In this document: piece after piece, positions 8,640 through 17,011 of the stretch
Layout: every line of letters starts with the position of its first letter
Numbering within the stretch: position 1 is the stretch's first letter
Source of the DNA: CAVTQY01 sp963736975
Lineage (GTDB): Bacteria; Pseudomonadota; Alphaproteobacteria; Acetobacterales; Acetobacteraceae
NCBI GenBank assembly: GCA_963736975.1
Contig: CAVTQY010000001.1
Coordinates: 1,302,001 to 1,366,000 of the forward strand
Reading direction: 5' to 3'
DNA length: 64,000 nucleotides
Made by a program: the position numbers and the translations under genes
The notes under the pieces: model-generated
The model's database searches: none
Told to the model about the DNA's origin: nothing
The model's input: only the letters and a program-made list of their open reading frames with translations

Positions 8640-9420
8640 TCAGCGCAGCCCCGGCAGCGCCGCGAACCCCGCCTCCACCGCTTCGCGCCAAGCCCCGAGG
8701 AGAGCGGCGGAGAGCACGGCCAGCAGCAGCAGGCCGCCCAGTATCTGCCCTGGCAGCGCAAGGAAGTACACCTGCACGCGCGGAATGAGGCGTGTCAGCA
8801 GCCCGGTCGCCACATGCCAGATGATGCTGGCGGCGACCAGCGGGGCGGCGAGGCGCAAGGCCAGCGCGAACGCCTCGGCGGCGGCACGCACAGCAGTCTC
8901 GGTGCCATCAGGCGCTGGCAGCAGCGCGCCCGGAGCAATCAGCCGGAAGCTGCCGGCAAGCGCCGAGACCGGCAGCGCGTATAGCCCCGAGGAGAGCACG
9001 AGCACCGGCGCGGCCAAGGAGAACATCCGGCCGAGCGCCGTCATCTGCGCACCGAACGCCGGATCGGTTTGCAGTACGTTCGAACAGACCCAGCATGTAG
9101 GACAGGAACTGCCCCGCCAGCGGCAAGGCCAGCACGAGCATGCGGGCGAGCCAGCCGAGCCAGAGCCCGGTCAGCACCTCGGCGGCGACCATCGCCGCAG
9201 CTGAGGGCCAGCCGGCCGGCGTCGCCGGTACCAGAGGCGCGATTACCGGTACGAGCAGCAAAGTCAACGCCACCGCGAGGCCCGCGCGCACCATGGCGGG
9301 CGGATCCGCCTCGCCCAGGCCTGGCAGCAGCATCACCGCCGCACTGACGCGCGCCAGCACCAGCACGAAGACGAAAGCCCAGGCCGGCAATGCGGCGAGC
9401 AGCGCCGCCTGATCGGTCAC
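8640..9420 (-). CDS. fliR: Flagellar export gate protein FliR, interrupted by a +1 frameshift
   Basis: The gene starts at GTG 9420 (overlapping the fliQ stop as GTGA) and reads MTDQAALLAALPAWAFVFVL down to QFLSYMLGL. The frame then breaks: the sequence continues normally one frame over as NVLQTDPAFGAQMTALGRMF to the stop at 8640. One extra base near 9079-9084 (GTTCGAAC) explains it. With one base removed the product is 259 aa, the usual FliR length, with its membrane segments intact. FliR is part of the FliP/Q/R export channel. The lesion is more likely a sequencing error than decay, since both halves are well preserved. Confidence 0.9.
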
Positions 9421-9689
9421 GAAATGCCGATCGCGATGATCCGATCGAATAACAGATGCGCGTAGGCAGCGAGAGTTTGCATCATGAAGGGCGCGAGAAA
9501 CGCCAGCGTGGCGCCAAGTGCAATGGCTTTCGGAATGAAGGCGAGGGTGGCTTCGTGCACCTGGGTTATGGCCTGCAAGATCGACACCGCCGCACCCACC
9601 ACGAGGCCCACGAGCAAAGGCGGGCCGCTGAGCTTCAGGGCCACCAGCATGCTGTCGCGGAGCAGGGTGGCAATGTCCGCGCTGGTCAT
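9417..9689 (-). CDS. fliQ: Flagellar export gate protein FliQ
   Basis: The protein is 90 aa from ATG 9689. It has the two long hydrophobic helices of FliQ, including SGPPLLVGLVVGAAVSILQA and the conserved ITQVHEATLAFIPK loop. FliQ is a subunit of the helical FliP5Q4R1 gate through which rod, hook and filament proteins pass. It overlaps fliR by four bases and follows fliE by ten. Confidence 0.95.
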   Translation of the reverse strand: MTSADIATLLRDSMLVALKLSGPPLLVGLVVGAAVSILQAITQVHEATLAFIPKAIALGATLAFLAPFMMQTLAAYAHLLFDRIIAIGIS

Positions 9690-9699
9690 GGCCCTTCCA

Positions 9700-10005
9700 T
9701 CAGATCGGCATCTTCATGATGTCCTGATAGGCCTGCACCACGCGATCGCGGATCGCCGTCGCTGATTGCAGCGCCAGTTCGGCGCGCGAGAGCGCGGTGA
9801 CGACCTCGGTCAGGCTACCGCCGCCAGCAATCGCCTCGGTTGCTTTGGTTTCGGCGTCCTGGCCGGTTTCGATCGCGCCGCCGATCGCGCGTTGCAGGAC
9901 GGCGCCGAAATCGGTTGCGCCATCCGTGGTGCCTTGAGTGCCTTGGTCGGTGCGGCTGTACGCCTCGGCAACCGCGGCCGGGTTGATGCCGGGAACACCG
10001 ATCAT
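9700..10005 (-). CDS. fliE: Flagellar basal-body protein FliE
   Basis: From ATG 10005 the product is 101 aa, the usual FliE size. The C-terminal half (LTEVVTALSRAELALQSATAIRDRVVQAYQ...) is the conserved FliE helix that joins the MS ring to the proximal rod. The frame is open further upstream to a TTG at 10056 (LVSRAAAPPTWYDSALR), but that extension is not a family feature. No strong ribosome site marks either start. It lies between flgC and fliQ in the common alphaproteobacterial order. Confidence 0.88.
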   Translation of the reverse strand: MIGVPGINPAAVAEAYSRTDQGTQGTTDGATDFGAVLQRAIGGAIETGQDAETKATEAIAGGGSLTEVVTALSRAELALQSATAIRDRVVQAYQDIMKMPI

Positions 10006-10114
10006 GCGGAGCGCGCTGTCATACCAGGTTGGTGGGGCGGCCGCGCGCGAAACCAAGACTCTGAGACCAGCGACCCGGCTGGGTCGGCGCGGTCAACGGA
10101 AAGGGCCGCTGGTA

Positions 10115-10522
10115 TCATTTCAAAAGATCAATCGCGCGGGTCAGCATGCTGCGCGTCGCCTGCATTACCGACAGATTCGCCTGATATGTCCGCTCCGCAT
10201 CCCGCATGTCCATCATCTCGACGAAGCTGTTGACATTCGGCAGCTTGACGTACCCCTGCGCATTGGCGGCCGGATTGGTGGGATCGTAGTGCGTCGGAAA
10301 CTCGCTCATGTCCTGGCCGATCTCCTTTACATCAACCGTATCGGCGCCCAGCGTCCGGTCCATCCGATCCTCGAACGTCACCGTCTTGCGGCGATACGCA
10401 TCCGCCCCGGGCGATGAACCTGTCGTATCCTGGTTGGCGAGGTTCTCCGCGATCACCCGCAACCGCGTGGTCTGCGTCGCCATCCCGGCGGCGGAAATGC
10501 TCAGCGCCTTGTTAAGCTCCAT
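10115..10522 (-). CDS. flgC: Flagellar proximal rod protein FlgC
   Basis: The protein is 135 aa from ATG 10522, preceded by a G-rich site. The N-terminus MELNKALSISAAGMATQTTR and the IAENLANQDTTG block are the flagellar rod signature (ANxxT), and the C-terminus NLSVMQATRSMLTRAIDLL is the matching rod helix. FlgC is exported early and polymerises above FliE and FlgB. It sits 13 bases after flgB. Confidence 0.95.
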   Translation of the reverse strand: MELNKALSISAAGMATQTTRLRVIAENLANQDTTGSSPGADAYRRKTVTFEDRMDRTLGADTVDVKEIGQDMSEFPTHYDPTNPAANAQGYVKLPNVNSFVEMMDMRDAERTYQANLSVMQATRSMLTRAIDLLK

Positions 10523-10535
10523 CCCTGCCCCGCAA

Positions 10536-10928
10536 TTACGACGTGCTATGGCCAAGCGCCAAGCTGAACATCGTCATGTATGTTTTATAGATGCCGGTCA
10601 CTAAAGACTGCGCGGTTTCCGTATCCGCCACCTTGGTCAACTGCTCGTCCACCGATACGGCGTTGCCGTCCGGCGCGCGCTCGCTGGGCCGCGGCTCGGT
10701 TTCCGCCAGCAGGTCATCCGCGGTTCCGGCCATATGGGCCGCAGCGGTTTTCACCATTCCCGGCCGCATCGCCGTCTTCAGGCTGGCCGCGAAAGACGGC
10801 AGATCGCGCGCCGCCCTGCCGGGCGTATCGGCATTGGCGATGTTTTCGGCCAGAACCTGTTGGCGTCGGTCCAGCCAGCCGAGCCGCCGATCGGCGAGAT
10901 CGAACAACGCGAGGTCGGTCGGGTCCAT
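10536..10928 (-). CDS. flgB: Flagellar proximal rod protein FlgB
   Basis: The protein is 130 aa from ATG 10928. It contains VLAENIANADTPGRAARDLPSF, the rod-protein signature, and a C-terminal helix ending YKTYMTMFSLALGHSTS. It is the first gene of the minus-strand flagellar operon flgB-flgC-fliE-fliQ-fliR-flhB-kinase. An upstream extension to 11087 lacks family similarity and is left out. The 87-base gap before the divergent gene at 11016 should contain promoters for both directions. Confidence 0.93.
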   Translation of the reverse strand: MDPTDLALFDLADRRLGWLDRRQQVLAENIANADTPGRAARDLPSFAASLKTAMRPGMVKTAAAHMAGTADDLLAETEPRPSERAPDGNAVSVDEQLTKVADTETAQSLVTGIYKTYMTMFSLALGHSTS

Positions 10929-10963
10929 GCGCGACAAACTGCCGAAGCGGACTGAATGATGGG

Positions 10964-10978
10964 TTAATCGCGCGTTGG
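10964..10978 (+). promoter_or_regulatory. Possible degenerate CtrA box in the flagellar divergent promoter
   Basis: TTAA-TCGCGCG-TTGG lies between flgB and the divergent gene at 11016. The CtrA consensus of alphaproteobacteria is TTAA-N7-TTAA, so the spacing fits but only six of eight core bases match. CtrA often controls class II flagellar genes, and a CckA-like kinase ends this operon. The match is weak and may be chance. Confidence 0.3.
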
Positions 10979-11015
10979 AAACGGTTCGGTAAGGCGCCTC
11001 GGCTCTACTGCTTGC

Positions 11016-11336
11016 ATGCGACCCGAGCCCTTTGCGCCGTTCCGCGACCATGTCGCCGGACTGGAGGAATCGTCCTCCTTCCCGCACGATCCGTTCGCGG
11101 CGGCACGGACTTACGCCACCTCATTGGCGCGCACCACCGCGCTGGCGCGCGCCTTCACGACCTCCGGCCGCACCGTCGATCTCGCCGGATTGGACGATAA
11201 GGTCGGCCTGCTCTGCGCCAAGGCGCTCGACCTGCCGCCCAACGAAGGTCGCGAACTCCGGACCGAACTGATCCTACTCCGGAGCGAGCTCAATTCACTT
11301 GCACTCGCGCTCGGTCAGCCGCCGCCGGCGGACTGA
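11016..11336 (+). CDS. Small protein of unknown function upstream of fliO
   Basis: The protein is 106 aa from ATG 11016. It is largely helical and soluble, with no signal peptide: after RDHVAGLEESSSFPHDPFAA come three likely amphipathic helices ending in ELRTELILLRSELNSLALAL. I do not recognise the family. Its place, divergent from flgB and 37 bases before fliO on the same strand, suggests a flagellar accessory or regulatory protein. Base composition and codon pattern match the neighbours, so it is likely a real gene. Confidence 0.6.
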   Translation: MRPEPFAPFRDHVAGLEESSSFPHDPFAAARTYATSLARTTALARAFTTSGRTVDLAGLDDKVGLLCAKALDLPPNEGRELRTELILLRSELNSLALALGQPPPAD

Positions 11337-11373
11337 GCCTCTCCCAGTCGATCGCCCGGCAAAAGGCCGCGCC

Positions 11374-11658
11374 ATGCTGTCGAGTTCGGTTTCCACCCTC
11401 ACCGCCATCGCCGCGCTCGCCGCGGTTCTCGGGCTCGTCTGGGTCGCCGCCCGGATGGTTCGGCTGGCTGGCCTCGCCCCGCGCCCTGCCGGGAACGGCC
11501 GGTTGCTTGCGGTGCAGGACGCTATCGCGCTCGACCCGCGCCGCCGACTCTCATTGATCCGCTGCGCCGACCGGCAGGTGCTGCTGCTCACCGGCCCGGG
11601 CCAGGACGTGGTCGTCGGCTGGATCGAGCCACCCTCAGCCGATCCCCCGGCGGCATGA
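11374..11658 (+). CDS. fliO: FliO-like flagellar export accessory protein
   Basis: The protein is 94 aa from ATG 11374, with AAAAGG about ten bases upstream. It has one N-terminal membrane segment (TLTAIAALAAVLGLVWVAARM), followed by a small cytoplasmic domain with LLAVQDAIALDPRRRLSLIRC and VLLLTGPGQDVVVGW. This layout is typical of FliO, which helps FliP assemble into the export gate. It overlaps the fliP start by four bases, which supports the call although FliO sequences vary a lot. Confidence 0.8.
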   Translation: MLSSSVSTLTAIAALAAVLGLVWVAARMVRLAGLAPRPAGNGRLLAVQDAIALDPRRRLSLIRCADRQVLLLTGPGQDVVVGWIEPPSADPPAA

Positions 11659-12392
11659 CTCGCGCACGCGTCGCCCTGCTGTTGGTCTTGCCGGTAATGC
11701 TGCTCCCGGTCGCCGCCTGGGCGCAGTCGGTGAACATCGACCTCGGCGCCGCGGGACAGGCGGGCGCGACGAGCCGCCTCGTGCAGATCACGGCCCTGAT
11801 CACAGTGCTGTCGCTGGCCCCCAGCCTGTTGGTGATGGTGACCGCGTTCACTCGCATCGTAATCGTCCTGTCGCTGCTGCGCAGTGCGCTCAGCACCCAA
11901 GGCACGCCGCCCAACATGGTGCTGATCGGGCTGGCCCTGTTCCTCACTTTCTTCGTCATGCAGCCGGTGCTGGATCAGGCCTGGACCTCCGGCCTGCTGC
12001 CCATGATGCAGGGCAAGGTAGCGGACATGCAGGGGCTGCAGCTCGCCGCTGAGCCGTTCCATCGCTTCATGACGGCAAATCTCCGGCCCGAGGATCTGCG
12101 TCTGTTTCTCGACCTCGCGCATCTGCCGATCCCCGCAGGCCCCGACCAGGCACCGTGGCGGGCGCTGATCCCCGCCTTCATGGTGGGCGAGCTGCGCCGG
12201 GCCTTCGAAATCGGCTTTCTGCTGTTCCTGCCGTTCCTGGTGATCGACATGGTGGTCGCGAGCGTGCTCATGAGCCTGGGCATGATGATGCTGCCGCCCA
12301 GCATGGTCTCGCTGCCGTTCAAGCTGATCTTCTTCGTGCTGGTGGACGGCTGGCGCCTGGTCGCCGGCAGCCTGGTGCAAAGCTTCCGCTAA
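11655..12392 (+). CDS. fliP: Flagellar export gate protein FliP
   Basis: The protein is 245 aa. A cleavable signal peptide (RVALLLVLPVMLLPVAAWA) is followed by the first conserved block SLAPSLLVMVTAFTRIVIVL, then LRSALSTQGTPPNMVLIGLA, and the C-terminal block FLPFLVIDMVVASVLMSLGM with the final LVDGWRLVAGSLVQSF. FliP forms the pentameric core of the export channel with FliQ and FliR. Here it is separated from fliQ and fliR, which lie on the other strand about 2.5 kb away. ATGA overlap with fliO shows coupling. Confidence 0.96.
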   Translation: MTRARVALLLVLPVMLLPVAAWAQSVNIDLGAAGQAGATSRLVQITALITVLSLAPSLLVMVTAFTRIVIVLSLLRSALSTQGTPPNMVLIGLALFLTFFVMQPVLDQAWTSGLLPMMQGKVADMQGLQLAAEPFHRFMTANLRPEDLRLFLDLAHLPIPAGPDQAPWRALIPAFMVGELRRAFEIGFLLFLPFLVIDMVVASVLMSLGMMMLPPSMVSLPFKLIFFVLVDGWRLVAGSLVQSFR

Positions 12393-12488
12393 GCCGACCA
12401 CACCCCAGGCCAGCGTCACAATTGAGTCATACGCAGGACCGGCTTGGTGCCATAAGTGGGCTCACCGCCAAGCAAACTCGGGGGAGTG

Positions 12489-14188
12489 ATGATCAATCGT
12501 AAAGCCTTACGCATCGCCGCACTTGCCGGCGCGATGGCCGCTGCCGTCGGCCCGGCCACGGCGGCCGATGAGGCCGTGGCGCCCGCCGACCCGGGCGGTC
12601 CGAACCCCGCCGATTCCGCCGCGACTGCCACGCCCATCAAGCATCTGGTCGTGATCTTCAACGAGAACGTCTCATTCGACCATTACTTCGCCACCTATCC
12701 GAATGCGACGAACCCGCCGGGCGAGCCGAAATTTACCGCCGCCCCCAACACCCCGGCAGTCAACAATCTCGTCACGTCGCATCTGCTCACCAACGATCCC
12801 AACTTCACCAACGAGGAGAATGGCAGCGACGCAGCCGAGCCATTCCGGCTCGATCGCACGCAAGCCAATACCGCCGACCAGAACCACGCCTATACGGCGG
12901 AACAGCAGGCCTATAACGGCGGCAAGGCCGACCTGTTTCCGAAATACACCGGCAAAGGCACGCCCGGCGGCGTCGGCGCGTTCGGCACCAAGGGACAGGT
13001 GATGGGCTATTTCGACGGCAATACCGTTACCGCATTGTGGAATTATGCGCAGCACTTCGCCATGGATGATAACACGTTCGCGGATGCCTACGGTCCCTCC
13101 ACGCCCGGCGCGCTCGAGGTGGTCTCCGGTCAGACAAACGGCATGCGGATCGTCGCCACCACGAAGAAGCCGTTCACCCTGTCGGCCTATTCGTATTACA
13201 TCGACGATGGCCAGGGCGGCTTCACGATGATCAACGACGTGGACCCAGGCTATGACGCCTGCTCGGTGCCGAAAGACCAGGCAATGCTGAGCGGCAAGAA
13301 TATCGGCGACCTGCTCAATGCCGGCAGGATCGCCTGGGGTGGCTTTATGGGCGGGTTCAATCTGCAGATAACGAACGCGAACGGCACCACGGGCTGTGGC
13401 CGCAGTACCTATTCAACAGTAGTCCATGCCAAGATCCGGGACTACATCCCGCACCACAACTGGTTCCAGTACTACGCCTCCACGGCCAATCCGACGCATG
13501 CGCGCCCGAGTTCGCTGGCAGCCATCGGCTACACGTTCGAGCATGATGGCACAACGGCCGATCCGGCCAACCATGAATACGACCTGCAGGACTTTTACGA
13601 CGCGGTGAAGGCTGGAACTTTCCGTCGGTGTCGTTTGTCAAGCTGCCCGCCTATCAGGACGGTCACGCCGGCTATTCCGATCCGCTGGATGAACAGACCG
13701 GCACGGCGACCGTGGTCAACTTTATCGAGCAGCAGCCGGATTGGAAGAACACGGCCATCATTATTGCCTGGGACGATTCCGACGGCTGGTACGATCATGC
13801 TTTCGCTCGGACGACAAACCCGTCTTCCGATGCGCAGGCAGACCAGCTTGACGGACCCGGCCAGTGCGGCCACGGCACGCCGCTGCCCGGCGCGCAGGGC
13901 AAGCCAGTGAACGGCCGTTGCGGCCCGGGCACGCGGATTCCGTTTCTGGTCGTTTCGCCCTGGGCGAAGATCAACTATGTCAGCCATGATCAGATTTCCC
14001 AGGCTTCGGTGGTCCGCTTCATCGAAGATAACTGGCTTCATGGAGCGCGGCTCGGCGGAGGCTCTTTCGATGCCGATGCGAAACTGATCGCCGACATGTT
14101 CGATTTCACCGGTGCCGGCAACACGCCGCCACTCTATCTCGATCCGATCAATGGTACCCCGCTCTCCGTGCCACCTGCCTCGCCCTGA
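12489..14188 (+). CDS. Secreted phosphoesterase (phospholipase C / acid phosphatase type), frameshifted
   Basis: ATG 12489 has GGGGGAG just upstream and starts a signal peptide ending VGPATA. The protein then shows the PF04185 block HLVVIFNENVSFDHYFATYP, whose Glu-Asn and Asp bind metal, and later AIIIAWDDSDGWYDH and PGTRIPFLVVSPWAK. At 13616-13617 one A seems missing: DAVKAG reads into nonsense, while the next frame continues NFPSVSFVKLPAYQDGHAG to the stop at 14188. Repaired, the protein is about 566 aa. Relatives hydrolyse phospholipids or phosphomonoesters in the periplasm. The neighbour downstream is a cytochrome c peroxidase. Confidence 0.85.
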
Positions 14189-14193
14189 TCCCG

Positions 14194-15571
14194 TTGCGAG
14201 CATGGCGCACCGTTGCCGCCGGACTGTGCGCCGCACTGGCCGCCGCCGTGATCGGCATAGCGGCGGCAACACCGTTCCCGTTGCGCGCCTGGATCGCGCA
14301 CCCGGTCGAGACCTTCCACCTCGCGCGCGGGGAAAACCCGTTTCCGGCGCATCTTGTTCGCCCCGCCGCCGCGCCTCTCTCCGCTATAGCGCAGCTCGGC
14401 CGGCTGCTGTTCTTCGACCCCAGCCTGTCGTCATCCGGCCGGCTCTCCTGCGCCACCTGCCACAGCCCGGCGAATGCCTATGGTCCGCCGGGCGATCTGC
14501 CTGCCATGAATGGCGGCCCGACCTTGGCACGCCAGGGCCTACGCGCCGTGCCGTCGCTGATGTACCTCGAGCGGCAACCCAATTTCAGCATCGGTCCCGA
14601 TGACGAGGAGAATGAGAGCGTCAGCCTCGTGCAGCTTGCCGCGGCTGGGCAAACCGCGGCCCGGACACAGAAGACCGCGCAGGACACGGCACAGACTGCG
14701 GCCAACATCGTGCCGCAAGGCGGCCTGTTCTGGGACGGCCGCGCCGATACGTTGCAGGACCAGGCGATATTCCCGCTCTTGAACCCATTGGAAATGGACG
14801 GCGGCACCATCGAGACTGTGGCGGCGAAGCTGCGGCACGCGCCCTACGCCACGCGTCTCGTGCAGTTGTTCGGGCCGGGCGTGTTCAACAATCCGCGCTT
14901 CGCCGTTGCCGAAGCCCTGTTCGCGGTGGCGCGCTATCAGATCGAGGATCCGAGTTTTCATCCCTATACGAGCAAGTTCGACTATTGGCTGGAGGGCAAA
15001 GCGCCTCTCACTCCCGCCGAGCTGCGCGGCTATCTGTTGTTCAAAGATCCGGCAAAGGCCGATTGCGGCGGCTGCCATCTCGACCAGCCGACGCCGGACG
15101 GAATGCCGCCGCAATTCACCGACCATCAGTACCGAAGCACTCGCCGCCCCGCGCAACATGGCGCTGGCCGCCAATCACGATCCTGCCTATTTCGACCTTG
15201 GCATCTGCGGACCGCTGCGCACCGACATCGCCGGCGAAGCGCAGTTCTGCGGCATGTTCGCGACGCCGACCTTGCGCAACGTGGCGACGCGCCACGTGTT
15301 CTTCCACAACGGCGTGTTCCATTCGCTGCAGCAGGTGATGGATTTCTACGATTTCCGCGACATCGACCCGGGCAGGATCTATCCGCACGCCCCTGATGGA
15401 ACGGCGGAAAAAGCCAATGACATCCCGCTACGCTATCGCGCCAATATCGACACCACCGATCCGCCCTTCGACCGCAAGCCCGGCGACAAGCCGGCCATGA
15501 CCGCGCAGGACGAACGCGACATTATCGCTTTCCTGCAGACGCTGACGGATGGGTATCGGCCGGCGCGCTGA
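14194..15571 (+). CDS. Di-haem cytochrome c peroxidase family protein, frameshifted
   Basis: From a TTG at 14194 the product begins with a hydrophobic leader, then LGRLLFFDPSLSSSGRLSCATCH with the first CxxCH haem site. The middle (VPQGGLFWDGRADTLQDQA) is typical of the MauG/CcpA family, and CGGCH is the second haem site. The frame breaks at 15132-15133, where one extra C follows HQY. The next frame continues EALAAPRNMALAANHDPAYFD and FFHNGVFHSLQQV to the stop at 15571. Repaired length is about 458 aa. Such periplasmic enzymes reduce peroxide with electrons from cytochrome c. The exact start is unsure, as it abuts the phosphoesterase stop. Confidence 0.85.
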
Positions 15572-15637
15572 GGCCTGCCTTTATTCGGCGGCGTTGCGCC
15601 CTACATGCACATCCGGCACAGCAAGGAAGGCTTGATC

Positions 15638-16117
15638 ATGGCTAACGACGCGCCCCAGGCACACCCCGACTGGCGCCACAACGGCGTGCGCGTCATCAAG
15701 GCACATCAGCTCGACCCGAACACCGCGCAGACCCCGGGGATGAGCCGAGCCGCGGCGATCAATGCCGCGCGTGTAGGAGCGCAGAAGATCTGGGCCGGTA
15801 CCGTTACCATCGAACCCGACGCGAAGACCGGCGCTCATCATCACGGCGCGTTGGAGAGCGTGATTTACGTGCTTCGCGGCCACGCCCGCATGCGCTGGGG
15901 TGAGCGGCTGGAGTTCGTCGCCGAGGCGGAACCCGGCGACTTCATCTTCGTGCCGCCCTACGTTCCCCACCAGGAGATCAACGCGAGCACCGACGAGCCG
16001 CTCGAATGCGTGTTGGTCCGCAGCGACAACGAAGCGGTTGTGGTCAATCTCGATATCGAGCCGGTCGAGAAACCCGACTCGGTGCATTGGATCGATCCGA
16101 TCCACCGGCATCCGTGA
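15638..16117 (+). CDS. Cupin-domain protein
   Basis: The protein is 159 aa from ATG 15638, preceded by AAGGAAGG at a 7-base distance. An in-frame ATG at 15605 lacks such a site. The single cupin barrel shows the metal-binding first motif GAHHHGALESVIYVLRGHAR and the second motif PGDFIFVPPYVPHQEIN. Single-domain cupins of this kind include isomerases, dioxygenases and sensory proteins, so no function is assigned. It is isolated, between the peroxidase and the convergent binding-protein gene. Confidence 0.82.
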   Translation: MANDAPQAHPDWRHNGVRVIKAHQLDPNTAQTPGMSRAAAINAARVGAQKIWAGTVTIEPDAKTGAHHHGALESVIYVLRGHARMRWGERLEFVAEAEPGDFIFVPPYVPHQEINASTDEPLECVLVRSDNEAVVVNLDIEPVEKPDSVHWIDPIHRHP

Positions 16118-16147
16118 TCAGGAGACTCCGCCCGGTCTCGCGCAGCG

Positions 16148-17011
16148 TCACTGATTACCCGCAGGCGGTAGCGTCGGTGTAAGGTCCAGCTTGCTCCACT
16201 TCTCCGACAGCCGCCGTATCGTCCCATCAGCCGCCGCCTCGCGGATCGCCTTGTCGAAGATCGCCTTCAGCTCCGGCTCGTTCTTACGCATCCCCAGAGC
16301 GACTTCCGTCGCCAGCATCGCCCCCTTCATCAACGGCCCGGTCATCTCCAGATCGCTGTTGCCCGGCTTGGCCAGCATCGCGGTCGCATACACGCCACTG
16401 TCGAATCCGGCATCGATCCGCCCTGCCAAAATATCCAGATCCCGTTCCGGCGAGCTCTTGTAAGTACGGATCGTCACCTCATTGCCGAAATACGTACGGA
16501 TCAACTGCTCCTGGCTGGTCGATTGCACCACACCGACCGTCTTGCCCTTCAGCATCTCGCCGATCTTTGCCATGACAGGATCGGCGACCGCCTTATCATT
16601 CAGGTTCAGTCGCTGCCCGGTCATCGGCATCTGCCCGATCGGCCCGTTCTTCGCGATGATGAACGTCGCGACGCCGCTCGCATAAGGAACAGTGAAATCA
16701 ACGATCTTCTTGCGCGCCTCGTTGATGCCGAGCGTCAACAAAAGGTCGAACTTTCCGGCAAGCAGCCCCGGCACCAGGCTCGACCACTCGCCGGCGATCA
16801 GCTCGCATTTCACCTGCGCGCGCCGACAGAGATCGTTGGCAAGGTCAATATCGAAGCCGGCCAGCTTGCCGTCCGGCGTCATCATGTTCCAGGGCGGAAA
16901 CGCGCCTTCCACACCGATTCGAACCGTGGACCAGTCCTTGGCCGACGCCGTGCCGCAGAACGCCATGACGGCGGCAAGCAGCAGCCAGCCAGCGAGTCCA
17001 CGTCTCAACAT
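16148..17011 (-). CDS. Periplasmic solute-binding protein, family 3 (amino-acid type)
   Basis: The protein is 287 aa from ATG 17011. A signal peptide ending AVMAFCGTASA is followed by VRIGVEGAFPPWNMMTPDGKLAGFDIDLANDLC, the hallmark of SBP family 3. Later blocks are LLLTLGINEARKKIVDFTVPY and GKTVGVVQSTSQEQ. Such proteins catch amino acids or opines for an ABC importer. No permease or ATPase lies beside it. Its start lies inside the end of the M28 peptidase gene (7-base overlap), so it may carry peptide breakdown products. Confidence 0.9.
   Translation of the reverse strand: MLRRGLAGWLLLAAVMAFCGTASAKDWSTVRIGVEGAFPPWNMMTPDGKLAGFDIDLANDLCRRAQVKCELIAGEWSSLVPGLLAGKFDLLLTLGINEARKKIVDFTVPYASGVATFIIAKNGPIGQMPMTGQRLNLNDKAVADPVMAKIGEMLKGKTVGVVQSTSQEQLIRTYFGNEVTIRTYKSSPERDLDILAGRIDAGFDSGVYATAMLAKPGNSDLEMTGPLMKGAMLATEVALGMRKNEPELKAIFDKAIREAAADGTIRRLSEKWSKLDLTPTLPPAGNQ

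Noticed and set aside
9060..9100. Programmed frameshift in fliR
   Set aside because: No slippery heptamer or downstream stem was seen, and the same kind of break occurs in five unrelated genes.
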